The translations under genes were made by a program, and so were the position numbers. The notes under the pieces were generated by a model. That model made no database searches. It was not told the DNA's origin and saw nothing but the letters and a program-made list of their open reading frames with translations. Below, in pieces: positions 1 to 11,111 of a stretch of DNA of 64,000 nt (the stretch's first letter is position 1; each line of letters begins with the position of its first letter). Location of the stretch: assembly GCA_946122785.1 (NCBI GenBank), contig CAMGYJ010000002.1, positions 16,776,492 through 16,840,491 of the forward strand, written 5' to 3'. The stretch is from Linum tenue (lineage: Eukaryota > Streptophyta > Magnoliopsida > Malpighiales > Linaceae).

Positions 1-1631
1 TTTTGATCGTGATGGGGAGTTCTTTGCTGCGGCTGGTGTAAATAAGAAGATAAAAGTGTTTGAGTGTGATGCAATCATAAATAAGAACCGTGATATTCAG
101 TACCCGGTGGTTGAGATGGCTAGCAGGTCAAAACTGAGCAGTATATGTTGGAACAGCTATATCAAAAGCCAAATTGCTTCTAGTAACTTTGAAGGTGTGG
201 TGCAGGTGGGTTGAGTAGCCTTACTTCTTTCTACCTTTTTATACTTTGTTCACGAAAGATGGAAAAACTTGCTTAACCATGTTCAGGGATACCTTCTTTG
301 ACAAATGTGTAGGTATGGGATGCTTCAAGAGGTCAGGTAGTAACTGAAATGAGAGAGCACGAGAAGCGCGTTTGGTCGATTGACTTCTCATCTGTAGATC
401 CAACACTGTTGGCTAGTGGGAGCGATGATGGTTCTGTTAAGCTATGGAGTATCAATCAGGCAATTCTACTTTTTGCACTTGTTGGATGTGAGCTTTAAAA
501 ACTAAACGAACTAACGTCATCTGTTCTTTTTTTACACTAACCTTATCTAATGTTTTTTTAAAAGCTTGCATCGATTCTTTCTTGCACGTACAAAATGTTG
601 TTTGTTTTAACATTTTTTTCCTCTACTGCAGGGAGTAAGCATTGGTACCATAAAAACAAAAGCCAATGTCTGCTGTGTTCAGTTTCCGCTAGATTCCAGT
701 CGCTCGCTTGCATTTGGTTCAGCAGATCATAGAGTTTACTACTATGATCTTCGTAACTCGAGAGTTCCACTGTGCACGTTGGTTGGCCACAGTAAAACTG
801 TGAGTTATGTGAAGTTTGTTGACTCGACAACTATTGTTTCTGCATCGACGGATAACACGCTGAAGCTTTGGGATTTGTCAGCCTGTGCATCTCGAGTCAT
901 TGATGCTCCACTGCACTCTTTCACGGGCCACATGAACGTGAAGGTAAGACACCATTTTGTATCATATCATATCAACTGGATTTATGACATTTGATGTGAT
1001 TACAGTAGGCTTTCATCCTGTATTTTCTTGTGCCATCTTGTTTGATTTTCCTCGATAGTAATCTGGAAAATATCTTGGAAGCTCGCTCATATTTTAGGCA
1101 TAATTTTCCTGTGACAAATTCACCTAACTGTATACATGCCATCGAACAATCTGATATCATAATTATGTACTTGGTGGTCCTGTGCTTAATGACTACTGAA
1201 AGGGCTTCGTCTACATGGCTTTTACCTAAATTACTGTTGTATGAAGATCGATGGTTGATTCGTTTGCGTTATTGATGTTGCAGAACTTCGTTGGTCTATC
1301 AGTGGCTGATGGTTACATTGCCACTGGCTCAGAAACAAATGAGGTAAGATCCTTAATGCGGAAGACATGGATTTGACTTCGCTTTCTTATGCTCAGTTGA
1401 ATCGCCAGTAATGGTGCATTTGCCAACTTGTTTTAATCACAGGTTGTGATCTACCATAAAGCCTTCCCAATGCCAGCATTATCATACAAGTTCAACACCA
1501 CAGACCCAGTTTCCGGGCATGAAATGGACGACACGTCACAGTTCATCTCATCGGTCTGCTGGCGGGGCCAGTCCTCGACCCTTGTTGCTGCAAATTCGAC
1601 TGGCAATATCAAAATACTGGAGATGGTTTGA
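1..1631 (+). CDS. SPA3/SPA4-like protein (COP1 partner), C-terminal WD40 exons, 5' end outside window
   Basis: Partial gene. Five exons are read at 2-205, 313-459, 632-943, 1284-1343 and 1443-1631, ending in TGA. Joined, they give a WD40 propeller with SPA-family hallmarks: [64 protein letters not shown] and the C-terminus [14 protein letters not shown]. In plants SPA proteins form an E3 ligase complex with COP1 in the nucleus, which degrades light-signalling transcription factors in darkness; the propeller binds substrates. The wording of the blades is closer to SPA3/SPA4 than to SPA1. The coiled coil and any kinase-like N-terminus lie outside the window. The second intron (460-631) seems to use a GC donor instead of GT. 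Family assignment is confident; the choice between SPA3 and SPA4 is inference. Confidence 0.93.
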
Positions 1632-2150
1632 TCCTATTTGGCGAAGCATACACGTTATATTTATGTAGCAATAATTTAGAGCCAGCCAGCCAGCCAGCCG
1701 CAGAGATCGAAGGACCAACAGTTGTTAAAAAGCAAGTAGAAAGAGAGGAGTGGGGTGGGTGCTTATTAGTAGTTTTTCAGCATTATGTTAGAGCCAGACG
1801 ATGTTTTAGATGATTGCTTAATGCTCTATGAATCTATAGTGTTTTCTATTGATTTTGGGTGGGTGAGGAAACGGGAAGCAGATGCTGTTAATGGGGAAGA
1901 GAGATGTACCACTGCATAAGATTCATCAACCACTGTCCACTATGTATATTTTGTAATGCTTATCATAGCCAAAACCATCATTCTTCGTGACGAGCTTCTA
2001 ACCCAACCAGTCGGCCATAATTTTAAATTTTAGTAAATTATATTCTCTAGTTTAATGAGGATACATTGAATAGACCATAAGGTAATTTAGGTTAACAAAT
2101 TTTTGGTATTTGTAGTTTCTTTTATATAATTTTGTATAGAACAAATTATT
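1632..2150 (+). other. 3' untranslated and intergenic sequence after the SPA-like gene
   Basis: There is no credible coding sequence. The first 300-350 bases are probably 3' UTR of the SPA-like gene; they include a short run of CCAG units (about 1682-1700). The rest is AT-rich intergenic DNA up to the hAT insertion. Confidence 0.5.
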
Positions 2151-2232
2151 TATTAACCTAGAGATGGCATCGGGGCGGATTGGGGACGATACTTACCTCC
2201 CGGTCCCCGTTCGTTAAGGCTGACGGATTTCC

Positions 2233-2346
2233 CCGTTCCCGTCCGCACAGGTTAAACGGGGGAATTACGTCTTCCGTCCCCATCATAAATCCGTTCCCGT
2301 CCGCACAGGTTAAACGGGGGAATTACGTCTTCCGTCCCCATCAGCA
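2233..2346. repeat. 58-bp direct tandem duplication inside the hAT element
   Basis: Two adjoining copies (2233-2290 and 2291-about 2346), each beginning CCGTTCCCGTCCGCAC and ending in GTCCCCATCA, are almost identical. Confidence 0.85.
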
Positions 2347-2543
2347 AACAGATCCGGGTAACCCACAGATGCCCACGGATCATGACCTAAGGATTGGAGA
2401 TGCGGGCGCGATTTGAAATGCGACGCAATTTTGGGGTGGAAGAAAGATTTGGGGGGGTGGGGGGGGGGGGGTCATTGGAGCACGCTCGATTTGGGGTTGC
2501 AGGAGCGGAGAGGGGAGGGAAATAAGAGGAAGAGAAGAGGGGA

Positions 2544-2577
2544 GGAGTGGAGTGGAGTGGAGTGGAGTGGAGTGGAG
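2544..2577. repeat. (GGAGT)n microsatellite
   Basis: Perfect short tandem repeat of the unit GGAGT, about six copies, within a purine-rich stretch of the hAT element. A G-run of about 20 bases interrupted by one T lies just upstream (2451-2471). Confidence 0.9.
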
Positions 2578-2974
2578 AATGGTGATCAGAAGGGAGGAGG
2601 GAATAAGAGGTAGAGTGGAGAGGAAAGGGTGACGGGAGAATGGGAATCATAATAGGGAGGAAGGAGGGGAAGAAGAGGAAGAGTGGAGATGGAAGGGGAG
2701 CAGTCGGCCGTCACAAGAGGAAATGACGATTAGGTTTTTTTTAACCCTCATTTAGTGTATATATTGAGCATTTAAAACGACGTCATTTTGGAGGATCGAG
2801 CGGCGACGGGCGGATATCACGAGATCCATTGTCACCCGTTGCCCGTTACTCACGGATTTCAAGTATGTCCGAATCCGCCCTTTACCCACAACGGACAGGT
2901 AAAATGCTCATCATCTGGCGGGTTTCAGGTGGGTATCCGACAGGTCGGTCAAGGTTGCCATCCCTATATTAACC

Positions 2975-4132
2975 TTACTTTACTTCTTTTATACAACAAT
3001 TTGTAGATGTATTGAAGTGCAAAATCGGAAAGATAATTATAACTTGTGAGGAGCTTTTTTTTCTTGACAAAAGATTATCTTGTAATGATAATGTTGCCAA
3101 GTTCTGCATAATAAAAGTTAAGTAGATTTCGATCAAAAGAATGTAATATTTGTATATTGTATTCATAACTTTTTAAGTAGTTTCTACCATAGCATTACTC
3201 AAAGAAGCAAAAGTTTCCATCATATTATTTAATAGCAATTAGAACCTGATTAATTACTATACATATACACTTCTGGTAAATAATTACTATTCAAAATCTA
3301 AAATCAAGTTATTTTGTAAGCTCAACAAGCATAACTCTAAAGCTCAACAAGCTCAACAAGCTCAACTAGCTTTTGAGGAGACAACTCACCAGTCGACTTG
3401 TTAAATTATGAGTCAAGTATCAATAGGTTGTTCCCAATTTGAATGACAAGTTGCTCTTGAGGAAATTTGTTCATTTGCAGTTCCTAACTATACCAACCCG
3501 GTCAATAGACTGGACTCTGATCTAAGCAAGTTTTACCCAACTTCATTAATGATGTCATATTTTTTATGGGGTGACAAACAAAAATGTTGAGTGGACTGAC
3601 AGAAAGGCTCAATACCCTAACCAATTGACCAAAACCCATTAAATTTGGATTTTATTGTTATTATTTTTATTTTTATCGAGAAAAAGCATTTACTACTACT
3701 AGCTTTTGGCACGCACGTTGTGCGGGTGAGTTCTATTTTTTCATTAACATTAATCAATTTTCATTTAGTATTTAAATATTTTGCTGTGTCATTCTATAAT
3801 TTTTGTAATAGCAGTATTGAAAATTGTATAAAAGTTTTAGTGTTTTCTAATATTCGTAATATTTCTTGTGTAATTTGTGATTGTAAACTATTCTTTTTAT
3901 GAGTGGTCATCAAAATAATCTCAATATTTCTAATTTTTTATTCTATGGGATAAGCTGTATTTGAAAGCTTATATTATAATATTTTGCATAGTTATAACAT
4001 TTTATTTTTCTCACATGATGATAGTTGACATAGCTTTGAAATGATAACAAATAGCTTTTGTTTAGGAGCAAATTAAAATGATTGTAAAACTGTCCTGTAG
4101 TAGGTTATACCGGAAAAGTCAGTAGCATTATA
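2975..4132. other. AT-rich intergenic DNA
   Basis: No gene is supported; the small open frames here are AT-rich chance frames. A short direct repeat of AGCTCAACA units occurs at about 3318-3370. A probable Helitron end lies at 3699-3728 and is annotated separately. Confidence 0.5.
3699..3728 (-). mobile_element. Possible 3' terminus of a Helitron (minus orientation)
   Basis: Read on the minus strand, a GC-rich hairpin (stem CACGCAC against GTGCGgGTG, 3709-3727) is followed a few bases later by CTAG and then T. This is the terminal arrangement of plant Helitrons. The matching 5' TC end was not found and no Rep/helicase is adjacent, so the call is tentative. Confidence 0.4.
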
Positions 4133-4139
4133 TGGGTAA

Positions 4140-4340
4140 ACTATGTAGTTCAAAATCGCGTTTTAAAACTTAAAAACTTACGATTTTATATTTTTAGGTC
4201 ACTAAAACGCTTCTACACAAAATCCCAGTTTTTATAACTTATGTAGTTAAAAACTCCGCTTTAAAACTTAAAAACATACGATTTTATGCTTCTAGATCAT
4301 CAAAGCGTTTCTACATAGAAACTCGCTTTTGACTACATTG
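4140..4340. repeat. Two diverged tandem copies of a ~100-bp unit
   Basis: The stretch from about 4145 and the stretch from about 4243 are direct, imperfect copies. Both carry TATGTAGTT, TTTTAAAACTTAAAAAC, ACGATTTTAT and a short AAAGCG-type segment. The fold-back MITE at 4341 follows directly, so the copies may belong to one larger element. Confidence 0.55.
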
Positions 4341-4692
4341 TGGGTAAATATCGCATTTGGTCACTAAGATTATTAAATCGTGTCATGTTTAGTCACTAAA
4401 AAAATTTAATATCAATTTTGGTCATTCCAATTACTGAAACAATTCACATTTAGTCACTCTCCCGTTAGCCTCCGTCCAACTCCAGTCACTCGAATTACTG
4501 AAACATGTCACATTTAGTCACTCTCCCGTTAGTTTCTGTCCAACTCAATTGAGTTAGAAAGAAACTAACGACAGAGTGACTAACTGTGACCGGTTCCAGT
4601 AATTAGAGTGACCAAAATTGATATTAAATTTTTCTAGTGACTAAACATGACACAATTTAATAATCTCAGTGACCAAATGTGGCATTTACCCA
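4341..4692. mobile_element. Fold-back MITE with long inverted repeats, 352 bp
   Basis: Nearly the whole element is palindromic. The left arm begins TGGGTAAATATCGCATTTGG and continues with GTCACT motifs; the right arm reads back as TGGGTAAATGCCACATTTGG. Arms are roughly 130-150 bp with a short asymmetric centre. The GGGTAAAT terminus resembles the MULE-like element at 54795. No target-site duplication could be assigned. Confidence 0.7.
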
Positions 4693-4908
4693 AGAAAATA
4701 ATATTCTAGTTGGCGGATGAAATTATTTTTTTTACCATAAAAGATGGCAATCGAAATTCAAATAACACGTCAAGCGGGAAATAACGATACACGAAAAAGA
4801 TAAACGACATTCGAAACATGTCCGAAACGTGTTAGAAACGCATCCGAAACGCGTCCTAGCTAACCGCCTTCAAAGCTCTACCTTGTTCTATAAATACCAA
4901 AAAGATAA

Positions 4909-6154
4909 GGCAAAATACACTTGTATAGCCATAACTTTCACGTTTGTGACAAATATAGTCATAACTATCCGAAAACACAAAATAGCCTAAAAATTGGATG
5001 ACCATGTGACAAATCTAGCCATTTCCGTTAGAAACTTTAACGGTGTTAGAAACTCCGTCAGTTAGGTTAACGTGAGGCTGACTAGGACGCCAAATCATCG
5101 CACACGTCAGCAACTAGTCAGTATATTATTGCCACGTATTTTTGAATTATTAAAATAATTAATTTTAAAAATAAAAAACAAATTTTTCACTAGTTAAAAA
5201 AAATTAATTAAAAAAATAAAAAACAAATTGAGCTTCTTCCTTATCCACAAGGCCACAACCCGTCGTCCATACCTCCCCAACCTCCCCTCTATCTCATCGC
5301 CACCCAAATTCCAAATCCCATTCCCATCTTCCTTACCAAATTCCAAATCACACTCGTCTTCTCCCCTGTTACAAAATCATCGCATCTCTTCCAAGTTTCT
5401 AGATCACAAATCCCACCGCTTTAATATCTTCATCTTCCTTTTCCATCTCACGACTAGAGGAGCCGGAGCCGACAGATCTGGATCGACGTTGTTATGTTTA
5501 GATCCTCCGCCGCCATCACCTCGACCACCAGCAGCCCGTCGCCTCGGTTCTGCGTCGCGCCCAGTCATCAACAGTCGTCGCGTCTACTCAACCTGCCTTC
5601 TGTTTTTGCAACGAACAGAGTCTATGTGAGCTTCGAGGGACCAAATAAGAGAATTGGGGGTTGGGTTGGTCGAAGTCGTTTTACATTTTCTACTTTCTGA
5701 AACCGTTTTACATGTATCGTCGTCGTGAATGAAAATGGGGGAAAGACAGACTCAAGTTAATTCAATGAAATTCCGGTCAAGAAAAGTAAACGAAAATATT
5801 ACCTGCCAAATTGATCAGCCGGCGAATCTCAGGGACGACGAAATAGAGACTGGAGAGGTAGAGGAGACGGAGAGAGTCAGTAAGGCCGGCGTTTAATAAG
5901 TCTCGGTGAGAGGGGAAGAGAATGGGAGGAGGATTAATTTTCATTTTTTTTCTTCTGGTTTTGTGATTTTTTTTTAATTCCACGTAGGTTGGTGGGTAAC
6001 TCAATCGCCAACTCAACGTCTTCTGTTAGTCTAGTCATAACGTCACCTTACGTCGTTAACAAAATGGACGGAATTGGCTATTTTGTGTTTTCGGATAGTT
6101 ATGACTATATTTGTAAAAAACGTGAAAGTTATTGCTATACAATTGTATTTTGCC
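4909..6154. mobile_element. MULE-like element, 1246 bp, possible Pack-MULE
   Basis: Inverted termini of more than 75 bp (4909 onward and back from 6154) begin GGCAAAATACA and share CATAACTTTCACGTTT and TAGTCATAACTATCCG. The flanks carry a 9-bp direct repeat with one mismatch (AAAAGATAA at 4900-4908, AAAAAATAA at 6155-6163), the target length of Mutator-like elements. No transposase is present. The interior is a CT/GC-rich segment (about 5225-5700) unlike its AT-rich surroundings, which suggests captured gene sequence. Confidence 0.78.
5225..5700 (+). other. Possible captured gene fragment inside the MULE-like element
   Basis: This segment has a plant 5'-exon look: pyrimidine-rich, then Ser/Pro/Arg-rich in frame, with a jump in GC content at about 5455-5600. 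The longest open frame (about 5228-5629) has no ATG at its beginning, so it is not an intact gene. The encoded Ser/Pro/Lys-rich stretch, with a run of prolines, matches no family I recognise. Capture of host DNA is inference from composition and from its place between long MULE termini. Confidence 0.3.
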
Positions 6155-6960
6155 AAAAAATAAAGCTATCTTCATTCATTTTCCCTCCACCCAGCAACGT
6201 CTTCATAATCTCTCTCCAAGAATGGGGGTGATGGCTGATGGGAAGTAAGTAAAGTCTCGTACTCTTCCTTCTATGGTTTCAAATTCCTCTACCGCTTGCT
6301 TAAGATTTTTCATCTTGCCCCTGGTGATCAACGAAAGTAGGGTTTTGAGGAAGACAAAGAGATATCTGGTTTCGAAAAACCCATTAGTTCGCTGCTAATC
6401 GCAGACTGCCACCTGTAAGTAGTTGCTTCGTGCTTTCTACAAGTTTAGAATCGGAATTACGACTGTGAATTACACATTAAGTTATGTTTCCAAGTTGTTA
6501 CTCTAGTGACCGCTGACGGGTGATATTTGGTTTCGAATTCGTTATTGGTTCCAAACTAAGGAGTGTTTCCTACCTATCTTTTCCGTTTACTGGCCTGGAT
6601 AATAAGTGGGAGGGATTATGACGGGTCTTCAAGAGTTTTCCTGCCCTCTCGGAACGGTTGCGATCTTTTTGGTTTATATGATCTCGAGATAGTTTGGTTG
6701 TGTTGAATGTAATATCTATGAGTTACCATGTTGGATGTTGAGTCCCTTTGTACACAAGTATACTCTTGCCAGTCCGTATAGTGTCTAGGTTGAGAAACAC
6801 TGAAGTGATCGTTTCTAGTTTCTACAGTCATTTATAAAGAAATTCATTATGTATAGTTGACACCCTTTTTACACACTTTTGATCTTGATTTGTCTTAATG
6901 TTAAGAAGCTTTAACATGATAAAGCATTAAAGCGGGGTCCTAGAAGACAGTGACGACTCT

Positions 6961-8334
6961 AACCCTCTGTTTTTGTAGGGAGGAAAAGGAGGGGAAGGAC
7001 AGAATAGGGAGGAAAGTTGAGTTTCCTAGAAACTTTCCCTTGTTTCCGAAGCCATGCACAGTACCGAAGGGAGGGAAAAGGGGGAAATGAGCACTGTTCA
7101 ACCTGACCCCCCAAATTGGAGAGAAAATGTCCTCTTTTTCGTTTCTTTTACCTCTCCCTCTCTCCTCTCTCTTCTATATTTCCTCTTCTTCATTTTCTTC
7201 GCTAAAAAACCAGCAAATATTCAATTTATTTTCTTTCCCCAAATTAGAAAAGTCAAGTGGATATGATGAAGATAGCTTGGGAATGGATGCTCTAGTTCGT
7301 CCAAAACATAAGCTAGGTTCCATGCAATCTTTTGGATCTCACTTGCTGGAAATGGCGGGCTGGCAAAGGCAGTCTTCGACGAAAAAGAAACCTAAATCGG
7401 AGGTATGAGGAAGTCTCATGGCATAGGCGTCTGAAATGAATTTGAATCGACAAAAAAAGACGGGACGGGCTGTGTTGGATAGGAGAAAGGATTACCTGAA
7501 ACTGCTGGGGTCTTTGCTGAAGAGCTTCGGTAGGAATTGGAAAAATGAATTGGCAAGGCAGACGATAAGGAATTTAGGTTAAAAAGGGAATATTTATTTT
7601 GTAATATTAAAATCAAAAGAAAAGAAAGCGTAAAAACTAAAATTAAAAGTTGAAAAGGAGATGGCGGTGGGTTAGATAATGATGCATGTTTTCTTAATTA
7701 TTCCACTTCACAGGTACATCTCCCGTATTCTTTTGGGCCAATTTATTTTATATTTTTAAATATTTTTTTTTTTGTTGTTCAACATAATTTAGGTAAGTAT
7801 CTTATGATAGGCAAATATAAATTATTTATCGTTTTTATTTTTAATTTGATTACTCTCGTACTAGACACGTATAAATGTTTAATGTCTGTATTTAATAAAT
7901 TAAAATTGTTTACGTAATACTGATCTATATTATACATAACGTCGTTTTACACGAAACATAAACTTATTAGAAAGAAATGGATGTCATCTTGTACATGAGA
8001 GGTAATCCAATTTTTATGAAAAAAATTTAAATCAAGTTAAAATAAACGAGATTTTTAAATCAAGATTTTTTTAATAATGAACCAAGTTAGTAAGAAAGAA
8101 TACATTTGTTCCACTACCCATACACATTTTAATCATTTTACTATTACATAACCAATTAAATAATATATCTATCACAATTCCCAATACATACTTTCCTTTC
8201 CATTTTCCTTCATAAAACAACATTTTCCTCCCAATTTCCTTCACTTCTAAATCTCCCCTCCCCTCCCCTCCCCTCCCCTCCCCATTTTCCTTCACCTCCC
8301 CTCCTTTTCCTCCCTTCCTTCGGAAACAAAGGAT
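6961..8334. mobile_element. TIR element within the hairpin locus, ~1.37 kb
   Basis: The left end (about 6963, CCTCTGTTTTTGTAGGGAGG) and the reverse complement of the right end (CCTTTGTTTCCGAAGGAAGG, then GGAGGAAAAGGAGGGG on both sides) form inverted termini. Hairpin-locus sequence continues on both sides. A TAA flanks each end, which would suit a PIF/Harbinger-type 3-bp target, but this is short and uncertain. The interior holds a CT-rich run, an exon-like piece ending at a GTATGAGG donor-like site (7268-7402), and a CCCCT microsatellite (about 8256-8282). No transposase was seen. Confidence 0.5.
7127..7408 (+). other. Open frame inside the TIR element, unrecognised
   Basis: The frame encodes a Ser/Leu/Phe-rich beginning followed by a more gene-like part (MDALVRPKHKLGSMQSFGSH, then a Lys-rich end) that stops at a donor-like GTATGAG. 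It could be a captured exon or chance. No family is recognised and no start can be defended. Confidence 0.2.
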
Positions 8335-9394
8335 AAAGCTTGATAATGGGGTCCTAGATGGGAACTATGACTAGTCTTGGTTTGCTCTTTTGCCCCCAAC
8401 CATTTTATCTACGGTTCTTTCATTACCCTCTTGCGTGTTGGAATATTGTTGTATAGTGTCTGTGGAGAAATAGCGAGGTGATATTTCCTAGTTCCTAGTA
8501 TCGATTATAAAAATTCACTCCTTCGAGTTGAGTCCCTTTTGTACACTTTGTTTCTCTTGCCCCGTCTCAATGTGAAGAAGCTTTAACATGATAAAGCGGG
8601 GTCCTAAAAGAGATCTATGATTAATTTTAGTTGCTCTTCCGCCCCAAATGTTGATTTGTCCATGGTTCTCCGAGGTGCATGTTAATGAGGTCGTAGAAGA
8701 GAACTTTGCCATCATGAGTTGCTCTTCTACCTTGTTTGTCATTGTGATTAGTTCTTTAAGCATATGTGTATGAGTCCTAGAAGGGAACCATGGTTGCCCT
8801 TCTGCCACATATGTACTTTTTGTATGGGGTCCTAAACGGGAACTATAACTAGTATTGTTTGCTCTTCTGTTCCAGCCTATCATTGTCTGCGATTTTCTAA
8901 AGAACATTCCTAAAGGTCTTAGAAGGAATGTCTGCTAGTCTGAATTTCTCTTTTGTCATATCTGTCGTCTTGGAGGTTTTTTAAGATACATACCGGGGGT
9001 CCTAGAAGGGATATAGTTGCCCTTCTGCCCCTTTTATTATTTTAGCGTGTTTCGTGAATCTCATTTGAATGGGATAAATACATGGTTACCAAGAGTTGTT
9101 TGGGAAACAAATAATTTACTGATATGAAAGTTGCGTCAGTCGTGCCTTATAACTAGAGGGTCATTTGTGGGTTTGTTTAACAGAAAGTGTAAGGAAAACT
9201 TTCGAGGGTCCGTTGCATTAGTCGTGTTTTACAATTAAGAAATGTTGCTATATTGTCCCATAACGAAAATTCAGATTTAAAGTTGATGTCTGACGAGTGG
9301 GGACAGTTATCTACGGAGTAGAAGTCCTTAAAGAAAATTTTACTTGATGATCCAATCCTCTGGTTACACATTCTGTCATTTTGTGCGGTAGAAG

Positions 9395-10555
9395 TGATAC
9401 ACCATTTATTGCACATATTCTTACCTCCATTCTTGAGCCGTTTGAGACGTTGATTCTCGTGTTTTAAGCCGATTTCACGCTAGGTTGTGTTTTTAGGTCA
9501 TATTTCAGGACTTGGCGTTTATGTGAAGGCAAGTAAATGAGTTTTGGGTCAAAAGGAAGACGTTGGAGTAAAAGGGCGCTGGAAGAGAAAAATACCCGGC
9601 CAGGAGTTAAAATACCCAACCGGGTAAAATGCAAGGCGAGGCCGGGGAAAAGCAGCTGGGGATGTCTGAAGTCCAGAAGGGGTCTTGACGAGAGAGCAAA
9701 AATACTCGATCGGGTATTCTGGACCTCGATCGGGTATTAACCCCTTCACCGCTGCGCTGCGTTTCAAAATCCCCGGCCGGGCACCTGAAATACCCGACCG
9801 GGGATCGCGACCTGCTGGTTCTTAAGGAAAAGAAGGCTGATTTTTGAAGGGTTCCGAGTTTTAGAGGGAGAAAGTGACGAACCTGATTCTTCAAGCGCCT
9901 TAGATCGATCTTCATCACCATTGGAGCCCGGCTTGAGCTTGGAGAAGTGCTAACTGATCGCCAGAAGCAGAATCCCATTCTTGATTATCATGAATCCTGA
10001 TCAAATTCCTGTTATTTCTGCTTTGACCTAGAAAGAGATTATTTGCCTAGGTTGATAGAGCACCCTTGATTGAAGGTAGTGAATTGATGACTTTAGTCGA
10101 GGAGTCAATTTACTATTATGTACCGGATTTACTTCGGTAGAGGAGGTTTGGTACGTTAGGGCCTCAATCTGTTTAATCTGGTGGAGGTTAGTCGCCCGCT
10201 GGGGACTCAGATTGAGAGGGTCTGGAGACCGTTAGTCGAGACTGCAGACTGTTTAAGAACCTCCCGCAGTATGACTATCATTGAACTTGAACTTGGTAAA
10301 TTACAACCTGGATTAACTACAGTCTAGGGGGAACCATATCCAGGTGACCTCTCTAAACTTGAACACAAATTTCACTGCTTTGCTTGCTAGTTTAATTAAA
10401 CCTTCACTAGACTTGAACCGCTTGATAACAAGACTTTCACGGAGTAGTCATCACACCTAGGACCCGGGTTGACAATGAGAACTAAATCTGCTATACTACG
10501 CATTAGTAGGTGGTTACACTTGGCCACTTTCTAGCGTGACGGTAGAAGCGTGTTA
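9395..10555 (+). repeat. 5' LTR of Gypsy element A (1161 bp)
   Basis: Begins TGATACACCATT and ends AAGCGTGTTA; the 3' LTR copy begins TGATAGACCATT and ends AAGCGTGTCA. It contains a cluster of GC-rich palindromes of the type TACCCGRYCGGGTA (about 9592-9810). It lacks about 140 bp that are present in the 3' LTR around 18535-18720. Confidence 0.9.
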
Positions 10556-10698
10556 AGTTTTTCCGTTGCCGGGGATGGCTAGATTGTTGAAGAAACGTGA
10601 TTTCTGTTACTTTAGCATTTTCAATTCCGCATTGACTGTTTGCTTTTTCCCACTTGTGCCTTCACGGGTTTGCTTGCTTTTCTGTGTACAGGTAGTGC

Positions 10699-11111
10699 AT
10701 GATCCGTAGCCAGTCGGGAGGTTTACTACCGTTAAATCCGGAGCTAGAACGCACCTGTCGCCAACTAAGGAGACAATAACGAGCGAGACTGGCTACAGAG
10801 GAAGTGCGCATCGACGGCCACTTGAGCAGCGATTCTCGGCCCACCAGGCCGAGTACCAGTCGCGGATGACGGTTATGGACAAGCGCCTCGACCGAATGGA
10901 GGCTCAGCTGGGAGTCACCAGTGCTCGCATCGAGCGGGAGGGGGATCGTGGCCGCCGGATGATAAAGTTCCCGGAGCACCTGCTCCAGTCCTGCCACCCG
11001 CCTCGGGAGCACCACTGGACCACCCGGTGGGACCACTCACCACCTCCGCCACCACCGACAGATGGGGTTGACGACCTCATGGACAAGATCGACTTCAACG
11101 GGCTCGAGTAG
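10699..11111 (+). pseudogene. Remnant of a Gypsy gag-like gene
   Basis: It starts 143 bp after the 5' LTR. The first 26 codons after ATG 10699 read LLPLNPELERTCRQLRRQ-like sequence, resembling the start of Athila/Tat-type gag proteins (L-P-x-D/N-P-E-x-E-R-T). A TAA stop follows at 10777. Past this stop a second frame (about 10833-11111) is open, with a Met/Arg/Glu-rich coiled-coil-like stretch and a proline run. The gene is broken by at least one stop and one frame change. Confidence 0.55.

Larger units (their letters stand above)
2159..2966. mobile_element. Non-autonomous hAT element, 808 bp
   Basis: Terminal inverted repeats are TAGAGATGGCA at the left and TAGGGATGGCA (reverse complement of the right end). 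The element is flanked by an exact 8-bp direct repeat TATTAACC (2151-2158 and 2967-2974), the target-site length of hAT transposons. The interior is GC-rich and without coding capacity. It contains a 58-bp tandem duplication, a GGAGT microsatellite and a long G run. Confidence 0.88.
6164..9394 (+). ncRNA. Tandem hairpin locus, first part (candidate structured non-coding transcript)
   Basis: No protein frame is conserved. The region consists of diverged modules with recurrent motifs: TTGAGTCCCTTT, CTTGCCCCGTCTCAATG, AAGAAGCTTTAACATGATAAAG, GGGTCCTAGAAGGGAAC and GTTGCYCTTCTGCC. Hairpin units with stem AGAAGGG/CCCTTCT or AGAAGAG/CTCTTCT lie at 8695-8728, 8779-8803 and 9004-9026; looser ones are at about 8344-8400, 8595-8645 and 8825-8880. 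An exon-like start with a good donor (GATGGGAAGTAAG, about 6236) follows a pyrimidine-rich stretch. The locus is interrupted by a TIR element (6961-8334), by the Gypsy element at 9395, and resumes at 19290. Plus orientation is a guess from the donor-like site. Function is unknown. Confidence 0.4.

Noticed and set aside
2387..2650. Pro/Ser-rich frame on the minus strand
   Set aside because: It translates the GGAGT microsatellite and purine-rich hAT interior.
9537..9978. Frames in the Gypsy A LTR (also 18126-18552)
   Set aside because: Same reason: LTR palindrome clusters, no family similarity, not conserved between the two LTRs.
10866..11111. Separate 81-aa gene
   Set aside because: It lies in the gag-like remnant of Gypsy A and is best read as a frame-shifted part of it.
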